Source: Burkholderiaceae bacterium (GTDB taxonomy: Bacteria > Pseudomonadota > Gammaproteobacteria > Burkholderiales > Burkholderiaceae_D). From it: a stretch of 49,754 nt of DNA. The number at the start of each line of letters is the position of its first letter. Within the stretch, counting starts at the first letter, position 1. The position numbers and the translations under genes are program-made. Below the pieces are notes generated by a model, which saw only the letters and a list, made by a program, of their open reading frames with translations, was not told the origin of the DNA and did not search any database. Shown here in pieces: positions 49,733 to 49,754 of the stretch. The stretch is from the NCBI GenBank assembly GCA_023653025.1, contig JAMNXS010000015.1, positions 1-49,754 of the forward strand, given 5' to 3'.

Positions 49733-49754
49733 GCGCAGGAGGTCCTTCGATGCC

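Noticed and set aside
1-49754. CRISPR array, tRNA or rRNA genes, integrase, insertion sequence
   Set aside because: I saw no regular spacer-repeat pattern, cloverleaf, rRNA motif or transposase/integrase protein; most of the sequence is occupied by genes.

Overview
The window is about 50 kb of densely coding, high-GC DNA. It carries roughly 41 protein genes and shows no rRNA, tRNA, CRISPR array, integrase or recognisable transposase. The gene families and styles (pstC-pstA-pstB-phoU-phoB-phoR order, soxC-D-Y-Z order, fbpABC, the serine-glyoxylate aminotransferase/glyA pair, betaproteobacterial-looking Fur boxes) suggest a Gram-negative betaproteobacterium, most likely Burkholderiales (Oxalobacteraceae-like). 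This placement is inferred from family resemblance. Both ends carry the same sequence of about 157 bp in inverted orientation, so the window looks like a whole assembly contig broken at a dispersed repeat.

Layout. (1) 218-4599: an arsenic resistance island. arsC-arsR-acr3 runs on the plus strand and is divergent from a GAPDH-arsJ pair, giving both arsenate reduction with arsenite export and 1-arseno-3-phosphoglycerate formation with export. (2) 4644-10124: a phosphate regulon on the minus strand, pstC-pstA-pstB-phoU-phoB-phoR, with no pstS nearby; it converges on the ars genes. (3) 10240-11604: DUF445 and DUF1289 proteins. (4) 11681-18897: a periplasmic oxidation module on the minus strand. 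It contains a PQQ alcohol dehydrogenase with the lanthanide-type Asp pair, a small cytochrome c, an MxaJ/XoxJ-like binding protein, a two-subunit molybdenum hydroxylase (IorA/IorB type, Tat-exported) and XdhC. The gene set would fit stepwise alcohol to aldehyde to acid oxidation feeding a cytochrome c chain. (5) 19213-25453: a sulfur oxidation locus. soxC-D-Y-Z (minus) is divergent from fccA-fccB and two further genes (plus), with a palindrome in the shared promoter. soxX, soxA and soxB are absent. (6) 25542-29202: a TonB-dependent receptor under a Fur box, and an FrhB-family iron-sulfur flavoprotein. (7) 29299-38339: an accessory stretch with two small secreted proteins, a PAS chemoreceptor, a P-type ATPase with an unusual M4 motif, an AT-richer orphan gene resembling a secreted effector, a GGDEF remnant and a large GGDEF-EAL protein. 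(8) 38558-42276: the ferric iron importer fbpABC with a near-perfect Fur box. (9) 42340-45173: YihY/BrkB and AsmA proteins. (10) 45307-47913: serine-glyoxylate aminotransferase and glyA. (11) 48137-49482: a MORN-repeat lipoprotein and an unrecognised protein.

Together the genes describe a chemolithotrophic or mixotrophic lifestyle in metal-rich, phosphate-poor surroundings: oxidation of reduced sulfur and small alcohols in the periplasm, Fur-regulated iron uptake, arsenic defence linked to phosphate sensing, and possibly some C1/C2 metabolism through the glyoxylate-serine enzymes. All functional statements rest on reading translated motifs by eye; no database search was run.
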